Below are positions 19,813-30,069 of a stretch of 64,000 nt of DNA, piece by piece. Made by a program: the position numbers and the translations under genes. The notes under the pieces are model-generated. The model was not told where the DNA came from and searched no databases. It saw only the letters and a program-made list of their open reading frames with translations. Each line of letters starts with the position of its first letter. Position 1 is the stretch's first letter. Source of the stretch: Mycobacterium sp. 155 (GTDB lineage: Bacteria > Actinomycetota > Actinomycetes > Mycobacteriales > Mycobacteriaceae); contig NZ_KB892705.1 in assembly GCF_000373905.1 (NCBI RefSeq), forward strand, positions 1,629,909 through 1,693,908. The letters are read 5' to 3'.

Positions 19813-21577
19813 ATTCGCGGTCTGGGCCCCGAAGCCCGAACGCGTCCGGCTCGACGTAAACGGCACCCAGCACGAGATGGACCGCACCGAGGACGGCTGG
19901 TGGCGCACCGATGTCGACGCCCCTGCTGACGCCCGGTATGGATTCGTCCTTGGTGACGACCCGCAGGTGCTTCCGGATCCGCGCTCACCCCGCCAGCCCG
20001 ACGGTGTGCACGAACGCTCCCGGCTGTGGCGCGCTCGACCGGACGCCTGGACCGATGCCGGCTGGACAGGCAAGTCCATCGCGGGCGGGGTGATCTACGA
20101 ACTGCACATAGGCACGTTCACCCCGGCCGGGACTTTCGACGCAGCGATCGAAAAGCTCGACTATCTGGTGGGTCTCGGAGTCGACTTCGTTGAGCTGATG
20201 CCGGTCAACGCCTTCAACGGAACATATGGCTGGGGCTACGACGGCGTGCTCTGGTACGCGGTGCACGAACCCTACGGCGGTCCCGACGGCCTCGTCCGGC
20301 TCATCGACGCCTGCCATGCCCGCGGACTCGGTGTTCTCGTCGACGCGGTGTTCAACCACCTCGGCCCGTCCGGCAACTACCTCCCCCGGTTCGGCCCCTA
20401 CCTGTCCGCCGGCCACAACCCGTGGGGCAGCTCGATCAACTTGTCCGGCAACGACGCAGACGAAGTACGTCGCTACATTCTCGACTGCGCCCTGCGGTGG
20501 ATGCGGGAGTTCCACGCCGACGGCCTGCGGCTGGACGCCGTGCACGCGCTGATGGACAACACCGCGATCCACCTGCTGGAGGAACTGGCCACCGAAACGG
20601 ACGCGCTGGCAGCAGAACTCGGCCGCCCGCTGTCACTGATCGCCGAGAGCGACCTCAACGACCCCCGTCTGATCACCCCGCGGGACCGTGGCGGCTACGG
20701 AATGACCGCACAGTGGGACGACGACATCCACCACGCCATCCACACCGCGGTCTCAGGCGAAAGGCAGGGCTACTACGCCGACTTCGGGTCACTGCAGACC
20801 TTGGCGAGCACACTCAAGAACGGCTACTTCCACGCCGGTACGTACTCGTCGTTTCGGCACCGCAGGCACGGCCGCCCGCTGGACACCACGACTATTCCCG
20901 CCACCCGGCTGCTGGCCTACACACTGACCCACGATCAGGTCGGCAACCGGGCTGTCGGAGACCGGCCGTCACAGCGGCTGGATACCGGGCAGCTCGCCGT
21001 AAAGGCCGCGCTTGCGCTCGGATCTCCCTATACTGCAATGCTTTTCATGGGCGAGGAGTGGGGCTCGTCGTCGCCGTTCCAATTCTTCAGCTCGCACCCG
21101 GAACCTGAACTGGCCCGTGCCACGGCCGAAGGCCGCAAGGCCGAGTTCGCCGAACACGGCTGGGATGCCGACGAGATTCCCGATCCTCAGGACCCCGCGA
21201 CATTCAAGCGGTCCAAGTTGAACTGGGACGAGATCGACGAAGGCGACCACGGCCGGTTGCGGCGGCTGTACCACGATCTGATCGGCCTGCGCCACAGCGA
21301 GGCCGATCTCGCCGATCCCTGGCTGGACCATCTGCACATCCAGTTCGACGAGCGGCAGCGCTGGATCGTGTTGCTCCGTGGCACCCTCGCCATCGCCTGC
21401 AACCTGGGGGAAGCGGCCGCCAGCGTCCCGGTGACCGGGGACGTGGTGCTGGCGTGGGGCGAACCCGCGGTCGGTCCCGATGCCACGACGCTGGCCGGAC
21501 ATTCTTTCGCGATTTTGCGCACTGTCAAACCGCCGTCCACAACCGCAGAGCCTGTGGATAACGCGTTACCCCACTAG
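19805..21577 (+). CDS. treZ: Malto-oligosyltrehalose trehalohydrolase
   Basis: GH13 enzyme that hydrolyses maltooligosyl-trehalose to free trehalose. The 590-residue protein has an N-terminal beta domain (FAVWAPKPERVRLDV) and the catalytic residues Asp244 (LRLDAVH), Glu281 (IAESD) and Asp377 (THDQVGNRA). The ATG at 19805 overlaps the treY stop (ATGACTGA), implying coupling; the frame is open further upstream only inside treY. It is the last gene of the acyltransferase-glgX-treY-treZ string. Confidence 0.95.
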   Translation: MTEFAVWAPKPERVRLDVNGTQHEMDRTEDGWWRTDVDAPADARYGFVLGDDPQVLPDPRSPRQPDGVHERSRLWRARPDAWTDAGWTGKSIAGGVIYELHIGTFTPAGTFDAAIEKLDYLVGLGVDFVELMPVNAFNGTYGWGYDGVLWYAVHEPYGGPDGLVRLIDACHARGLGVLVDAVFNHLGPSGNYLPRFGPYLSAGHNPWGSSINLSGNDADEVRRYILDCALRWMREFHADGLRLDAVHALMDNTAIHLLEELATETDALAAELGRPLSLIAESDLNDPRLITPRDRGGYGMTAQWDDDIHHAIHTAVSGERQGYYADFGSLQTLASTLKNGYFHAGTYSSFRHRRHGRPLDTTTIPATRLLAYTLTHDQVGNRAVGDRPSQRLDTGQLAVKAALALGSPYTAMLFMGEEWGSSSPFQFFSSHPEPELARATAEGRKAEFAEHGWDADEIPDPQDPATFKRSKLNWDEIDEGDHGRLRRLYHDLIGLRHSEADLADPWLDHLHIQFDERQRWIVLLRGTLAIACNLGEAAASVPVTGDVVLAWGEPAVGPDATTLAGHSFAILRTVKPPSTTAEPVDNALPH

Positions 21578-21602
21578 GCATCCTGGCGACGATGATGCGG
21601 AC

Positions 21603-22190
21603 ATGAGTCATCGTGAATTGCTGCCCATACCGCCGATCGAAACCGCCACCGACCCGATCCATTCCGCCGTCGACTTGCGCGAGCGTTGGCGCGCCCTCAT
21701 GGGTGACCTCGGGTTCGGGCAACGGTTGTTGTGGGTCGGATTCGTCGGCGGCGACCGCCGGATGTATACGGCCATGAGCCAGGTGCCGGTGCGAGCCAGG
21801 CCCCAGCCGGGACTGGTCGAGTACATCGTCAGTCGGCTCCCGCGAGTTCTGACGGGGCTGGAAGACGGCACCACCGTTGCCATGCTGCTCACGCGGCCGG
21901 GGCGCGGCCCGGTGTCGAACCTCGACCGCGACTGGGCATCGCTGCTGACCGTGTCTGCCGCCGCATACGGTGTGCCGCTGGAACCGATCTTCCGCGCCAA
22001 CGACGAGGCGGTGCTCGAGGTGAGGCCGACGCCAGCTAGGTCAGGTAGCGGTACGTCGGGGATCCGGGCTCGAGCAACTCGACGTGAATATCGGAGGCCT
22101 CCATCCGGGCCAGCAGACCTTCCAGGTCGGCCGCCGAGCTCAGCTGAACCCCACACAGCGCCTCGCCGGTCTCCCGGTTGTTGCGTTTGA
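21603..22190 (+). CDS. Conserved actinobacterial protein of unknown function, extended over ilvA
   Basis: I do not recognise a function. The first 140 residues (SHRELLPIPPIETATDPIHS; LRERWRALMGDLGFGQRLLW; VAMLLTRPGRG) resemble a conserved actinobacterial family of small soluble proteins. Conservation seems to end near LEPIFRANDEAVLEV. The frame has no stop there and runs on to 22190, opposite the 3' end of the convergent ilvA for about 155 bp, giving 195 residues with an unrelated Arg/Pro-rich tail. A TAG lies one frame away at about 22035, so a one-base shift would restore a normal length. The ATG at 21603 is 25 bp after treZ. Confidence 0.6.
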   Translation: MSHRELLPIPPIETATDPIHSAVDLRERWRALMGDLGFGQRLLWVGFVGGDRRMYTAMSQVPVRARPQPGLVEYIVSRLPRVLTGLEDGTTVAMLLTRPGRGPVSNLDRDWASLLTVSAAAYGVPLEPIFRANDEAVLEVRPTPARSGSGTSGIRARATRREYRRPPSGPADLPGRPPSSAEPHTAPRRSPGCCV

Positions 22191-23313
22191 CGTACTCGAA
22201 GAGGGTGATGTCGTCACCCGGCCCGAGCACCTCGTCGAGGAAGCGCCGCAACGCGCCGGGCTCCTGTGGGAAATCCACCAGGAAGTAATGCTTGAGACCC
22301 AGGTGAACCAGCGATCGTTCCAGCACCTCGTTGTACCGGGAGACGTCGTTGTTGCCACCGGAAATCAGGCAGACCACGGTGGAGCCGGGCTCGATGTCAG
22401 CCTCCAGCAGGGCCGCCACCGACAGAGCACCGGCCGGCTCGGCAATGATGCCCTCGTTCTGGTACAGGTCGAGCATCGCGGTGCAGACCGCGCCCTCGTC
22501 GACGGTGGTGATCGACACCATGTCGCCGGCTGCCGCCAGCGCGGCGTAGGGTCGCGCACCCGCCCGGGCGACCGCGGCCCCGTCGACGAACTGGTCCACA
22601 TGCTCGAGGGTGACCGGCTCGCCCGCCGCCAGCGCCGCGATCATCGACGCGGCACCAGCCGGCTCGGCACCGAGCACCGACGTGCTGGTGGTGCGCTCGG
22701 CCAGGTAGGTGGTGATGCCGGAGATGCAACCCCCGCCACCGACGGGCACGATCACCAGGTCGGGTTCGGCATCGAGCTGCTCAAGCAGTTCGGCGGCGAT
22801 GGTGCCCTGCCCGGCCATGGTGCGCACGTCGTCGTACGGGGGTACGAGAGTGGCGCCTGTGCGTGCCACATCGTCGAGTGCCGCGGCGGCGGCCTGGTCG
22901 TAGGTCGCCCCGACAGCGATCAGCTCGATGAACTCGCGGCCGTGATACCGGATGCGGTCGCGCTTCTGCTTGGGAGTCTTGGCCGGCACGTACACCCGGC
23001 CGTGGATGCCCATCGACCGGCACGCCATCGCGAAGCCCTGAGCATGGTTTCCGGCCGAAGAGCACACCACGCCCGCGGCCTTCTCCTCCTCGGACAACTG
23101 GGCCATCAGATTGAAGGCACCACGCACCTTGTAGGACCGCACTGCCTGCAGATCTTCGCGCTTGAGGTACACCGTGGCACCGGTGGCCTCGGACAACCGC
23201 TCACAAATCTGCAGGGGGCTTTGCGTGACCACACCGGAAATTCGCCGGGCAGCCTCATCGATGTCGGCCGCACAAAGCGGCGCAGACGTACGGGAGCTCA
23301 GTTCGGCAGTCAC
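22036..23313 (-). CDS. ilvA: Threonine dehydratase (biosynthetic type)
   Basis: PLP enzyme that deaminates threonine to 2-oxobutyrate, the entry to isoleucine synthesis. The 425 residues contain the PLP lysine in SYKVRGAF (Lys62), the [10 protein letters not shown] loop and the glycine-rich VPVGGGG segment. The C-terminal part (about 335-425) is a single ACT-like regulatory domain, shorter than in E. coli, as in other actinobacteria; feedback inhibition by isoleucine is expected. The start is the GTG at 23313. Confidence 0.93.
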   Translation of the reverse strand: MTAELSSRTSAPLCAADIDEAARRISGVVTQSPLQICERLSEATGATVYLKREDLQAVRSYKVRGAFNLMAQLSEEEKAAGVVCSSAGNHAQGFAMACRSMGIHGRVYVPAKTPKQKRDRIRYHGREFIELIAVGATYDQAAAAALDDVARTGATLVPPYDDVRTMAGQGTIAAELLEQLDAEPDLVIVPVGGGGCISGITTYLAERTTSTSVLGAEPAGAASMIAALAAGEPVTLEHVDQFVDGAAVARAGARPYAALAAAGDMVSITTVDEGAVCTAMLDLYQNEGIIAEPAGALSVAALLEADIEPGSTVVCLISGGNNDVSRYNEVLERSLVHLGLKHYFLVDFPQEPGALRRFLDEVLGPGDDITLFEYVKRNNRETGEALCGVQLSSAADLEGLLARMEASDIHVELLEPGSPTYRYLT

Positions 23314-23341
23314 TGGTCAATAGTGCCACCGGCCAGCGGTT

Positions 23342-23495
23342 TCACTTCACCGGGGTGAGCACGAACACCGGGATCTGCCGCTCGAGTCTTCTCCCGGTAC
23401 TCGGCGTAGTCCGGGAAGGCCGCCATTGCACGGACCCAGCACCCGGCCTTCTCGTCCCCGAAAACCTCCTGCGCCTCGTAGTCGCCGGAATAGGC
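23342..23495 (-). pseudogene. Remnant of a deazaflavin (F420)-dependent nitroreductase-family gene
   Basis: Read on the minus strand, one frame gives [20 protein letters not shown] then [13 protein letters not shown], the end of the DUF385/F420 nitroreductase family. The family then continues with [12 protein letters not shown], which appears here one base out of frame, ending at a TGA (23342-23344). The expected N-terminal two thirds are not seen upstream, where the lipoprotein gene diverges. This is a truncated, frameshifted fragment of about 50 codons. A complete relative lies at 48737-49216. Confidence 0.65.
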
Positions 23496-23538
23496 ACGAC
23501 TATGGCCAAACAGGCAGACAAGGGGTAAACCCATTCTC

Positions 23539-23979
23539 ATGCGCCACACCCAACGGCGGATCCGGTCGATGGGGGCGCGCACTGTGGTGCTCGCCGCTCT
23601 GGTGGTGAGTGCGTGTTCAACCCAGCCCGGACCTCTCCCCGGCGGGAACACCGCGCGGATCACGATCAATGGCCAGCAGTCTTCGACCGCGTTTCCGATC
23701 GACTGCACGCAGCGAGCCTGGCTGTGGATCATCGAGTCGTCGGAGAAGGAACCGGGTTTCACGGCGATGGTCGAGACCGGAGCTGCCGTCACCCCGAGGG
23801 CGGTTCGACTCCGCGGCATCGACGGTTTCACCGGCAGCTGGGCAGAAGGACGGCCGGGCACCACCGAGGCCAGCATCGACGGATCGACGTTCACCATCAC
23901 CGGCACGGCACGCGGCGCCAATGACGATCGTCCCACCAGACCGGCCGACGTTCAGTACCGGCTGGAAGCGCGCTGCTGA
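23539..23979 (+). CDS. LpqH-like (19-kDa family) lipoprotein
   Basis: A 146-residue exported lipoprotein. A basic N terminus and hydrophobic stretch ([14 protein letters not shown]) lead to a lipobox with the acylated Cys at 26. The mature part matches the mycobacterial 19-kDa lipoprotein pattern: ARITINGQ, an IDC cysteine, [17 protein letters not shown] and a final C-terminal Cys that would pair with the first. LpqH proteins are surface antigens of unclear function. The ATG at 23569 is an alternative start giving a shorter signal peptide. It faces the SRPBCC gene, 10 bp stop to stop. Confidence 0.75.
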   Translation: MRHTQRRIRSMGARTVVLAALVVSACSTQPGPLPGGNTARITINGQQSSTAFPIDCTQRAWLWIIESSEKEPGFTAMVETGAAVTPRAVRLRGIDGFTGSWAEGRPGTTEASIDGSTFTITGTARGANDDRPTRPADVQYRLEARC

Positions 23980-23989
23980 AGTCCTGCGG

Positions 23990-24394
23990 TCACTGACCTT
24001 CGAGCAGGCCGCGAAGAGTCTCGAGATCGGCGGTCACTGCGGCGATATCGGCGTCGAAGTCCTCATCGGCGACCCCCGGCCGCTGCCGCACGGTAAACAC
24101 CACCTCGCACTGTGCTGCCCCGGGGCTGGCGGCGACCACACGCATGGGGTTGTAAACCTCCTCGCCGGACGGCAACCGCACCACATGGTCGAGCACGCCG
24201 AAAGTGTTGGGCGGGCTGAACTGCACGGTCACCTGCCCCATCGGGGAATCCGCCAGCCAGCCGTCGGCTGACGGCCGCAGCGAGCCTCCGGCCAAACCCG
24301 CGGCCCAGCGCGACAACTGGTGCGGGTCGGCGGCGAACGCATACACCGCGTCGGGCGCGGCATCGATCCAGACACTGATATGACGACTCCGCAT
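23990..24394 (-). CDS. SRPBCC-family protein (Rv1546-like)
   Basis: A 134-residue START/Bet v 1-like protein: it opens with a strand (HISVWIDAAPDAVYAFAADP), has the typical LSRWAAGL segment and ends with a long helix (AAVTADLETLRGLLEG). Such proteins bind hydrophobic ligands or act as polyketide-type cyclases; the ligand is unknown. No transmembrane segment. The ATG at 24394 follows TACGCT by 7 nt with no ribosome binding site, so the mRNA is probably leaderless. Confidence 0.75.
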   Translation of the reverse strand: MRSRHISVWIDAAPDAVYAFAADPHQLSRWAAGLAGGSLRPSADGWLADSPMGQVTVQFSPPNTFGVLDHVVRLPSGEEVYNPMRVVAASPGAAQCEVVFTVRQRPGVADEDFDADIAAVTADLETLRGLLEGQ

Positions 24395-24401
24395 GTTTCA
24401 C

Positions 24402-24407
24402 AGCGTA
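24402..24407 (-). promoter_or_regulatory. -10-like element of the SRPBCC gene
   Basis: TACGCT on the minus strand, 7 nt before the ATG at 24394; fits a leaderless transcript. Confidence 0.5.
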
Positions 24408-24596
24408 GGCAGCCACACTGACACCCCGATAGGGTTCACGCGGTCGGTACGCCACCTCCAACATCATCGTGTTCGGCATCTGGCGTTGCCAAACCGGATT
24501 GATGGTCCAGGCCGTGGTGGCACTGTCCACTGCTAGATGCGTAATCGCCAGGGCGGTAAACGTTTTGGGCTGATCGTTCAGCGCGACGACGGGGTG

Positions 24597-24602
24597 TACC
24601 GT
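24597..24602 (+). promoter_or_regulatory. -10-like element of the methyltransferase gene
   Basis: TACCGT, 7 nt before the ATG at 24610; fits a leaderless transcript. Confidence 0.5.
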
Positions 24603-24609
24603 CGCACCT

Positions 24610-25443
24610 ATGAGGACTGTCATCGCCGATCTGACTCCGGTCGAAGAGACGGCCTTGCTGACGCTGTATGCCCGAGCATTGGACAATCGCGCGGCGCACC
24701 CGATACTCGGGGATTCGCTGGCCGATTCGATCGTCGACGATATCGACTACGACTTTGCCGGGCTGGGTGTTCAGACCAGCGTGGTGTGCCAGGCGGCGCT
24801 GCGGGCCAAGATGCTCGACGACCGGGTCCGTACCTTCACCGCGGCACATCCAAACGCGGTCGTGGTCGATCTCGGGGCCGGTCTCGACAGCGGCCTGTAC
24901 CGCGTCTCGCCGCCGGCGACCGTGGACTGGTACCACATCGACCTCGCGGGCATCAGCGCGCTGCGCGAGGGTCTCCTGCCTCCGGATCCGCGTTCACACA
25001 TCGTGGCGGCATCGCTGGCCGCTCCGGATTGGGCAGCGACGATTCCGGCGGACCGGCCCACCATGCTCGTGGCCGACGGATTGCTCGCATTCCTCACCGA
25101 ACCGGTGATCGCGGGGATCTTCCGCGGCATCACCGAGCACTTCCACACTGGCGAGATCGCCTTCAACGACTACGGTGGGATCGGCTGGTTCAGCCGCGCA
25201 GCGCTCAAGTTCTATCCCCAGAAGATGTTCAAAGACGTTGGTAGTCAATGGGGTTATCTCGGATTCAAAGACGCTCACCATCCGCAGACCTGGAATCCGC
25301 GGCTGCGCCTCGTCGAGGAGGCCAGCCTCACCCACGCCGACGAAGTCGACCTCTTCCCCGGATGGCTGCGAGTCGCCACCCGATTGATGGGAAAGACGAA
25401 GGCGACAGCGCGCAAGGGCCGGATCCTGCGTTACCGGTTCTAA
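24610..25443 (+). CDS. SAM-dependent methyltransferase, leucine carboxyl methyltransferase (LCM) family
   Basis: A 277-residue class I methyltransferase. The SAM-binding motif is VVVDLGAGLDSGLYRV (about 83-98), followed by WYHIDLAG as the ribose-binding acidic strand, and MLVADGLLAFL as the motif IV region. This is the LCM/PF04072-like group often seen near polyketide or lipid genes; the substrate is not deducible. It stands alone between divergent and convergent neighbours, is probably leaderless, and ends 25 bp from the dnaE1 stop. Confidence 0.75.
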   Translation: MRTVIADLTPVEETALLTLYARALDNRAAHPILGDSLADSIVDDIDYDFAGLGVQTSVVCQAALRAKMLDDRVRTFTAAHPNAVVVDLGAGLDSGLYRVSPPATVDWYHIDLAGISALREGLLPPDPRSHIVAASLAAPDWAATIPADRPTMLVADGLLAFLTEPVIAGIFRGITEHFHTGEIAFNDYGGIGWFSRAALKFYPQKMFKDVGSQWGYLGFKDAHHPQTWNPRLRLVEEASLTHADEVDLFPGWLRVATRLMGKTKATARKGRILRYRF

Positions 25444-25468
25444 CGTACATCCGCCACGGGCAGGACGG

Positions 25469-28400
25469 CTAACCCAGACAGCCCGGACCCAGCAGCGCCT
25501 TGAGGTCACCCATCAATGCCGACGACGGCGTCACCCGCAGCGACTGATCCAACTCCAGGGTGGTGATCCGCTCACCGCTGATCAGCCGCAGATGCACCTG
25601 GGCCGTACCCGGATGATTGGCCAGCACTTGCTTGAGTGCACTGACCTTGTCGATGGTGCATTGCCGAGTCGGCAAGCTCACCGCAAGAGGCCGGTCGGCC
25701 TGGGCGCTGGTGAAGTCCGGCACCACGAGCTCGTGCGCGATGAGCGAGATCCGGTCGTCGCGCGCAGCAACTTTGGCCTTGACCAACACCACCACGTCGT
25801 CGGCGATCTCGCCGCCGAACAACGAATATGTCTGAGGGAAGAACAGCACCTCGATACCACCGGTGAGATCTTCCAATTGTGCTGATGCCCAAGGCAATCC
25901 GTTCTTATTGACGCGCCGGTTGACCGAAGCCAGGATGCCGCCGACCACTACCTGGGCGTCGTTGGCGACGTCGCCGTCGAGGATCGCCGGGATCTGGGTA
26001 TCGACCTGGGCAGACAGTAGATGCGCGACGCCGTTGAGCGGATGGCCGGACACGTACAGGCCGAGCATCTCGCGTTCGAGCGCCAGCTTGTGCTTGTCAT
26101 CCCACTCCTCGTCGGGGACTTTGATGGTGAACGCGGCATCTCCGGAATCGGCGGCGTCACCGCCACCGAACAGGTCGAACTGCCCCATCGCCTCGGCCTT
26201 CTTGGTACCGAGCACCGAATCGACGGCGTCGGTGTGCACGAGGAACAGGCCCTTGCGCGGATGGCCGAGAGAGTCGAACGCGCCGGCCTTGATCAGCGAT
26301 TCTGTGACCTTCTTGTTGCAGGCCGCGATGTCGATCTTGTTGAGGTAGTCCGAGAAATCGGTGTACTTGCCCTTCTCGGCGCGGGTACTCACGAGCGACG
26401 CCACGACGTTCGCGCCGACGTTGCGCACCGCACCGAGCCCGAAGCGGATGTCGGCTCCCACCGAGGCGAAGTTCTGCACCGACTCGTTGACGTCGGGCGG
26501 CAACACCGTGATGCTGAGCCTGCGGCAGTCGGCGAGATACACCGCGGCTTTGTCCTTGTCGTCACCGACCGAGGTGAGCAGGCCCGCCATGTACTCGGCC
26601 GGGTAATTCGCCTTGAGATAGGCGGTCCAGTACGACACCAGGCCGTAGCCGGCCGCATGCGATTTGTTGAACGCGTAGCCGGCGAACGGAAGGATGGTGT
26701 CCCACAAGGCTTTCACCGCGCCCTCGGAGAAGCCGTTGGCGGTCATGCCCTCCTTGAAGCCCTTGTACTCGGCCTCTAGCACCTCAAGTTTCTTCTTACC
26801 CATGGCCTTTCGGAGCGCATCGGCTTTGCCCATCGAGTACGAGGCGACCTTCTGGGCGATGAACATGATCTGCTCTTGGTAGACGATCAGGCCGTAGGTC
26901 TCGGCGAGGATGTCTTTGAGCGGCTCCTCGAGTTCGGGGTGGATCGGTTTGATCGCCTGGCGCCCGTTCTTGCGGTCCGCGTAGTCGTTGTGGGCGTTCA
27001 TGCCCATGGGGCCGGGCCGGTACAGGGCCAGCACCGCGACAATGTCGTTGAACCCGGTGGGCTGCATGCGGCGCAGCAGGTCGCGCATCGGACCACCGTC
27101 GAGCTGGAACACCCCTAAGGTGTCACCGCGGCCAAGCAGTTCGTAGGCGGCTGGGTCGTCGAATGGCAGCGTTTCGAGGTCGAGGTCGACACCGCGGTTG
27201 GCTTTGATGTTCTCGATGCAATCACCGATGATCGTCAGGTTCCGCAGGCCCAGAAAGTCCATCTTCAACAGGCCGATGGCCTCGCACGACGGGTAATCCC
27301 AGCCCGTGATGACCGCGCCGTCCTGGGGCCGCCTCCACAGCGGAATGGCGTCGATGAGCGGTTCGGAACTCATGATCACCGCGCACGCGTGCACACCGGC
27401 GTTGCGGACCAGGCCCTCAAGGCCCCGCGCCGTCTCGTAGATGGTGCGCACATCCGGATCGGTGTCGAGCAGGCCGCGGACCTCGGCTGCTTCCTTGTAC
27501 CGCTCATGGCTCGGATCGGTGATACCCGACAGCGGGATGTCCTTGGCCATGATCGGCGGCGGCAGCGCCTTGGTGATCCGGTCGGCGATGGCGAAGCCCG
27601 GCTGACCGTAGTGGACACGCGCCGAGTCCTTCAGCGCCGCTTTGGTTTTGATGGTGCCAAAGGTGATGACCTGGGCGACCCGGTCACTGCCCCACTTGTT
27701 GGCCGCGTAGCGAAGCATCTCGCCGCGGCGACGGTCGTCGAAGTCGATATCGATGTCAGGGGCCGACGGACGTTCCGGGTTGAGGAACCGCTCGAACAGC
27801 AGGCCGTGTGGGATCGGATCGATATTGGTGATACCGAGCGCGTAGGCCACCAGGGATCCGGCGGCAGACCCGCGGCCCGGACCCACCCTGATGTCGACCG
27901 AGCGGGCGTAGTTGATCAGGTCGGCGACGATGAGAAAGTAGGAGGGGAAGCCCTTGTCGCAGATGACCTTGATCTCGTAGGCGGCGCGGTCGGAGTACTC
28001 GGCAGGCACGGCACCGCCACGGAACCGTCGCTGCAGCCCCGCGGTCACCTCGCGGGTCAGCCACGTCGCCTGATCATGGCCTTCGGGAACCGGGAACACC
28101 GGCATCCGGTCGGTCGGGGTCCACACGTCGGCATAGGACTGGACCCGCTCGCCGATGAGCACCGTGGAATCGCACGCGCCCGGCACCTGCGAGTCCCACA
28201 GCGCCCGCATCTCTTCGGCCGATTTGAGGTAGTAGCCGTCACCATCGAACTTGAAGCGGTTCGGGTCGGACAGCGTCTTGCCCGTTTGGATGCAGAGCAG
28301 CGCCTCGTGGTTCTGCGACGCCTCGCGCGTCACGTAGTGGCAGTCGTTGGTCGCCAGCGGTGGGATGGCGAGCTTCTGCCCGATCTCCAGGAGGCCCTCG

Positions 28401-29026
28401 CGGACGCGACGCTCGATGTCGAGGCCGTGGTCCATGAGCTCCAGGAAGAAGTTCTCCTTGCCGAAAATGTCGCGCCACTTGGCGGCCGCTTCGAGCGCCT
28501 CGTCCCGATGACCGAGCCGCAGCCGGGTCTGCACCTCCCCGGACGGGCACCCCGTGGTTGCGATGATGCCCTCGGCGTGCTCGGCGATGATCTCGGCGTC
28601 CATGCGCGACCATTTGCCGAGCTGACCTTCGAAGGACGCCAGCGACGAGAGCTTGAACAAGTTACGCAGACCGGTGGCGTTCTCGGCCATCATCGTCATG
28701 TGGGTGTAAGCACCGCTACCCGAGACGTCGTCGCCCTTCTGGCTCGGGTCACCCCATTGGACCCGCTTGGTGTCGAACCGCGACGCGGGAGCGATGTACG
28801 CCTCGACGCCGATGATCGGTTTGATGCCAGCTTTGGTCGCCGAGTTGTAGAACTCGCTGGCGCCGAACATGTTGCCGTGGTCGGTCATGCCGATCGCGGG
28901 CATGCCCAGCCGCTGCGCCTCGGCAAGCATCGGAGTGATCTTCGCAGCGCCGTCCAGCATCGAATACTCGGTGTGGTTGTGCAGGTGCACAAAGGACCCT
29001 GAAGACCCCGAAGATGAACCGCTCAT
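25469..29026 (-). CDS. dnaE1: DNA polymerase III alpha subunit
   Basis: Main replicative polymerase, 1185 residues, the usual DnaE1 length. The N-terminal PHP domain keeps its metal ligands (HLHNHTEYS, residues 14-22; MTDHGNM), consistent with the proofreading activity known for mycobacterial DnaE1. The catalytic palm motif PDIDIDFDD is intact, followed by fingers, helix-hairpin-helix and a C-terminal OB fold ([15 protein letters not shown]). The ATG at 29026 follows TAGACT by 9 nt without a ribosome binding site. Confidence 0.97.
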   Translation of the reverse strand: MSGSSSGSSGSFVHLHNHTEYSMLDGAAKITPMLAEAQRLGMPAIGMTDHGNMFGASEFYNSATKAGIKPIIGVEAYIAPASRFDTKRVQWGDPSQKGDDVSGSGAYTHMTMMAENATGLRNLFKLSSLASFEGQLGKWSRMDAEIIAEHAEGIIATTGCPSGEVQTRLRLGHRDEALEAAAKWRDIFGKENFFLELMDHGLDIERRVREGLLEIGQKLAIPPLATNDCHYVTREASQNHEALLCIQTGKTLSDPNRFKFDGDGYYLKSAEEMRALWDSQVPGACDSTVLIGERVQSYADVWTPTDRMPVFPVPEGHDQATWLTREVTAGLQRRFRGGAVPAEYSDRAAYEIKVICDKGFPSYFLIVADLINYARSVDIRVGPGRGSAAGSLVAYALGITNIDPIPHGLLFERFLNPERPSAPDIDIDFDDRRRGEMLRYAANKWGSDRVAQVITFGTIKTKAALKDSARVHYGQPGFAIADRITKALPPPIMAKDIPLSGITDPSHERYKEAAEVRGLLDTDPDVRTIYETARGLEGLVRNAGVHACAVIMSSEPLIDAIPLWRRPQDGAVITGWDYPSCEAIGLLKMDFLGLRNLTIIGDCIENIKANRGVDLDLETLPFDDPAAYELLGRGDTLGVFQLDGGPMRDLLRRMQPTGFNDIVAVLALYRPGPMGMNAHNDYADRKNGRQAIKPIHPELEEPLKDILAETYGLIVYQEQIMFIAQKVASYSMGKADALRKAMGKKKLEVLEAEYKGFKEGMTANGFSEGAVKALWDTILPFAGYAFNKSHAAGYGLVSYWTAYLKANYPAEYMAGLLTSVGDDKDKAAVYLADCRRLSITVLPPDVNESVQNFASVGADIRFGLGAVRNVGANVVASLVSTRAEKGKYTDFSDYLNKIDIAACNKKVTESLIKAGAFDSLGHPRKGLFLVHTDAVDSVLGTKKAEAMGQFDLFGGGDAADSGDAAFTIKVPDEEWDDKHKLALEREMLGLYVSGHPLNGVAHLLSAQVDTQIPAILDGDVANDAQVVVGGILASVNRRVNKNGLPWASAQLEDLTGGIEVLFFPQTYSLFGGEIADDVVVLVKAKVAARDDRISLIAHELVVPDFTSAQADRPLAVSLPTRQCTIDKVSALKQVLANHPGTAQVHLRLISGERITTLELDQSLRVTPSSALMGDLKALLGPGCLG

Positions 29027-29122
29027 AGGGTCGCCAGTCTATTGCCGCCCACCGACACATCCGAGCGTGTCGCCGAGCGTGTCCCCAGCCACAGCTCAGT
29101 GGGCCCGCTCATCTCAGTCCAG

Positions 29123-29146
29123 CAGCCCGGTGTTCGTTTCGGGCTG
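29123..29146 (-). terminator. Hairpin directly after rarD
   Basis: Arms CAGCCCG (29123-29129) and CGGGCTG (29140-29146) around a 10-nt loop, immediately after the rarD stop. There is no T-tract, common in mycobacteria, so this is a tentative terminator. Confidence 0.4.
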
Positions 29147-30067
29147 TCACAGTGACGACGATTCCGGTTCGATTCGATCGACAGACGAAGAAGGCCCCGG
29201 AGTCTTTCTCCCGATCGCCGCGACGGTCATGACGATCAGCGCCAGCCAGATCAGCGCGAACCCGATCCACCGGCCCAACGGCATCGGTTCATGTCCGATG
29301 AACACGCCCCACGCCATCTGCAGAGCCGGGTTGAGATAGAACAACAGCCCCAGGGTGACCAGCGGGAGTCGTTGCGCCGCCGCGGCGAACAGCAGCAGCG
29401 GGATCGCCGTGACCGGGCCGGCCAGCAACAACAGGGCCGCGTGCCTGGCGCCGCTGTTGAGGAAATGCCCCTGCCCGAGCACACCGAGAGTGATCAGGTA
29501 TCCCGCGGCCAGCGGCAGCGCCAGTAGCGTCTCGACCGCCACACTGACTCGTGGATCGGCCGCCACCACCTTCTTGACCAGTCCGTAGACGGCGAACGAC
29601 ACGGCCAGCACGACGGCGATGTAGGGCGGCGCACCGACCTGCGCGGTCAGCACCGCGACCGCCGCCACGGCGATGGCCAGAGCCACCGCCTGCCAGCGGT
29701 TGATGCGTTCACGGAACACCACGACCCCGAGTGCGACGGTCACGAGTGGGTTGATGAAGTACCCGAGCGCGGCGTCGACGACGTGGCCGTTGGTGACCGC
29801 GTATATGTAGGTGCCCCAGTTGACGGAGATGAGCGCCGCCGCAGCCAGCAGTTGCAGCCAGGTGCGGGGGCTCAGCTGCCGCAGATCGCCGAGCCGACGC
29901 GTGACAGCCAGCACCAGGAGCAGGAACACCGCGCTCCAGACAATGCGGTGCGCCAGCACCTCGAGAGCTCCGGCCGGCAGGAGGAGCAGGAAGAAACCGG
30001 GGCACAGGCCCCACCAGATGTAGGCAGCTGCGCCGTAGAGCACTCCGGTCCGGCGAGCGTCACTCAC
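29147..30067 (-). CDS. rarD: EamA-family transporter, RarD type
   Basis: A 306-residue inner-membrane protein with about ten helices, starting GVLYGAAAYIWWGLCPGFF, as in RarD proteins of the drug/metabolite exporter superfamily. The substrate is unknown. The GTG at 30067 lies 2 bp after the pseudouridine synthase stop, so it is probably in the lspA-rluA-rarD operon; the longer open frame upstream lies inside that gene. Confidence 0.85.
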   Translation of the reverse strand: MSDARRTGVLYGAAAYIWWGLCPGFFLLLLPAGALEVLAHRIVWSAVFLLLVLAVTRRLGDLRQLSPRTWLQLLAAAALISVNWGTYIYAVTNGHVVDAALGYFINPLVTVALGVVVFRERINRWQAVALAIAVAAVAVLTAQVGAPPYIAVVLAVSFAVYGLVKKVVAADPRVSVAVETLLALPLAAGYLITLGVLGQGHFLNSGARHAALLLLAGPVTAIPLLLFAAAAQRLPLVTLGLLFYLNPALQMAWGVFIGHEPMPLGRWIGFALIWLALIVMTVAAIGRKTPGPSSSVDRIEPESSSL

Positions 30068-30069
30068 GG

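Noticed and set aside
27389..29002. 537-codon plus-strand frame
   Set aside because: Antisense to dnaE1, whose domains and motifs are intact along this stretch.
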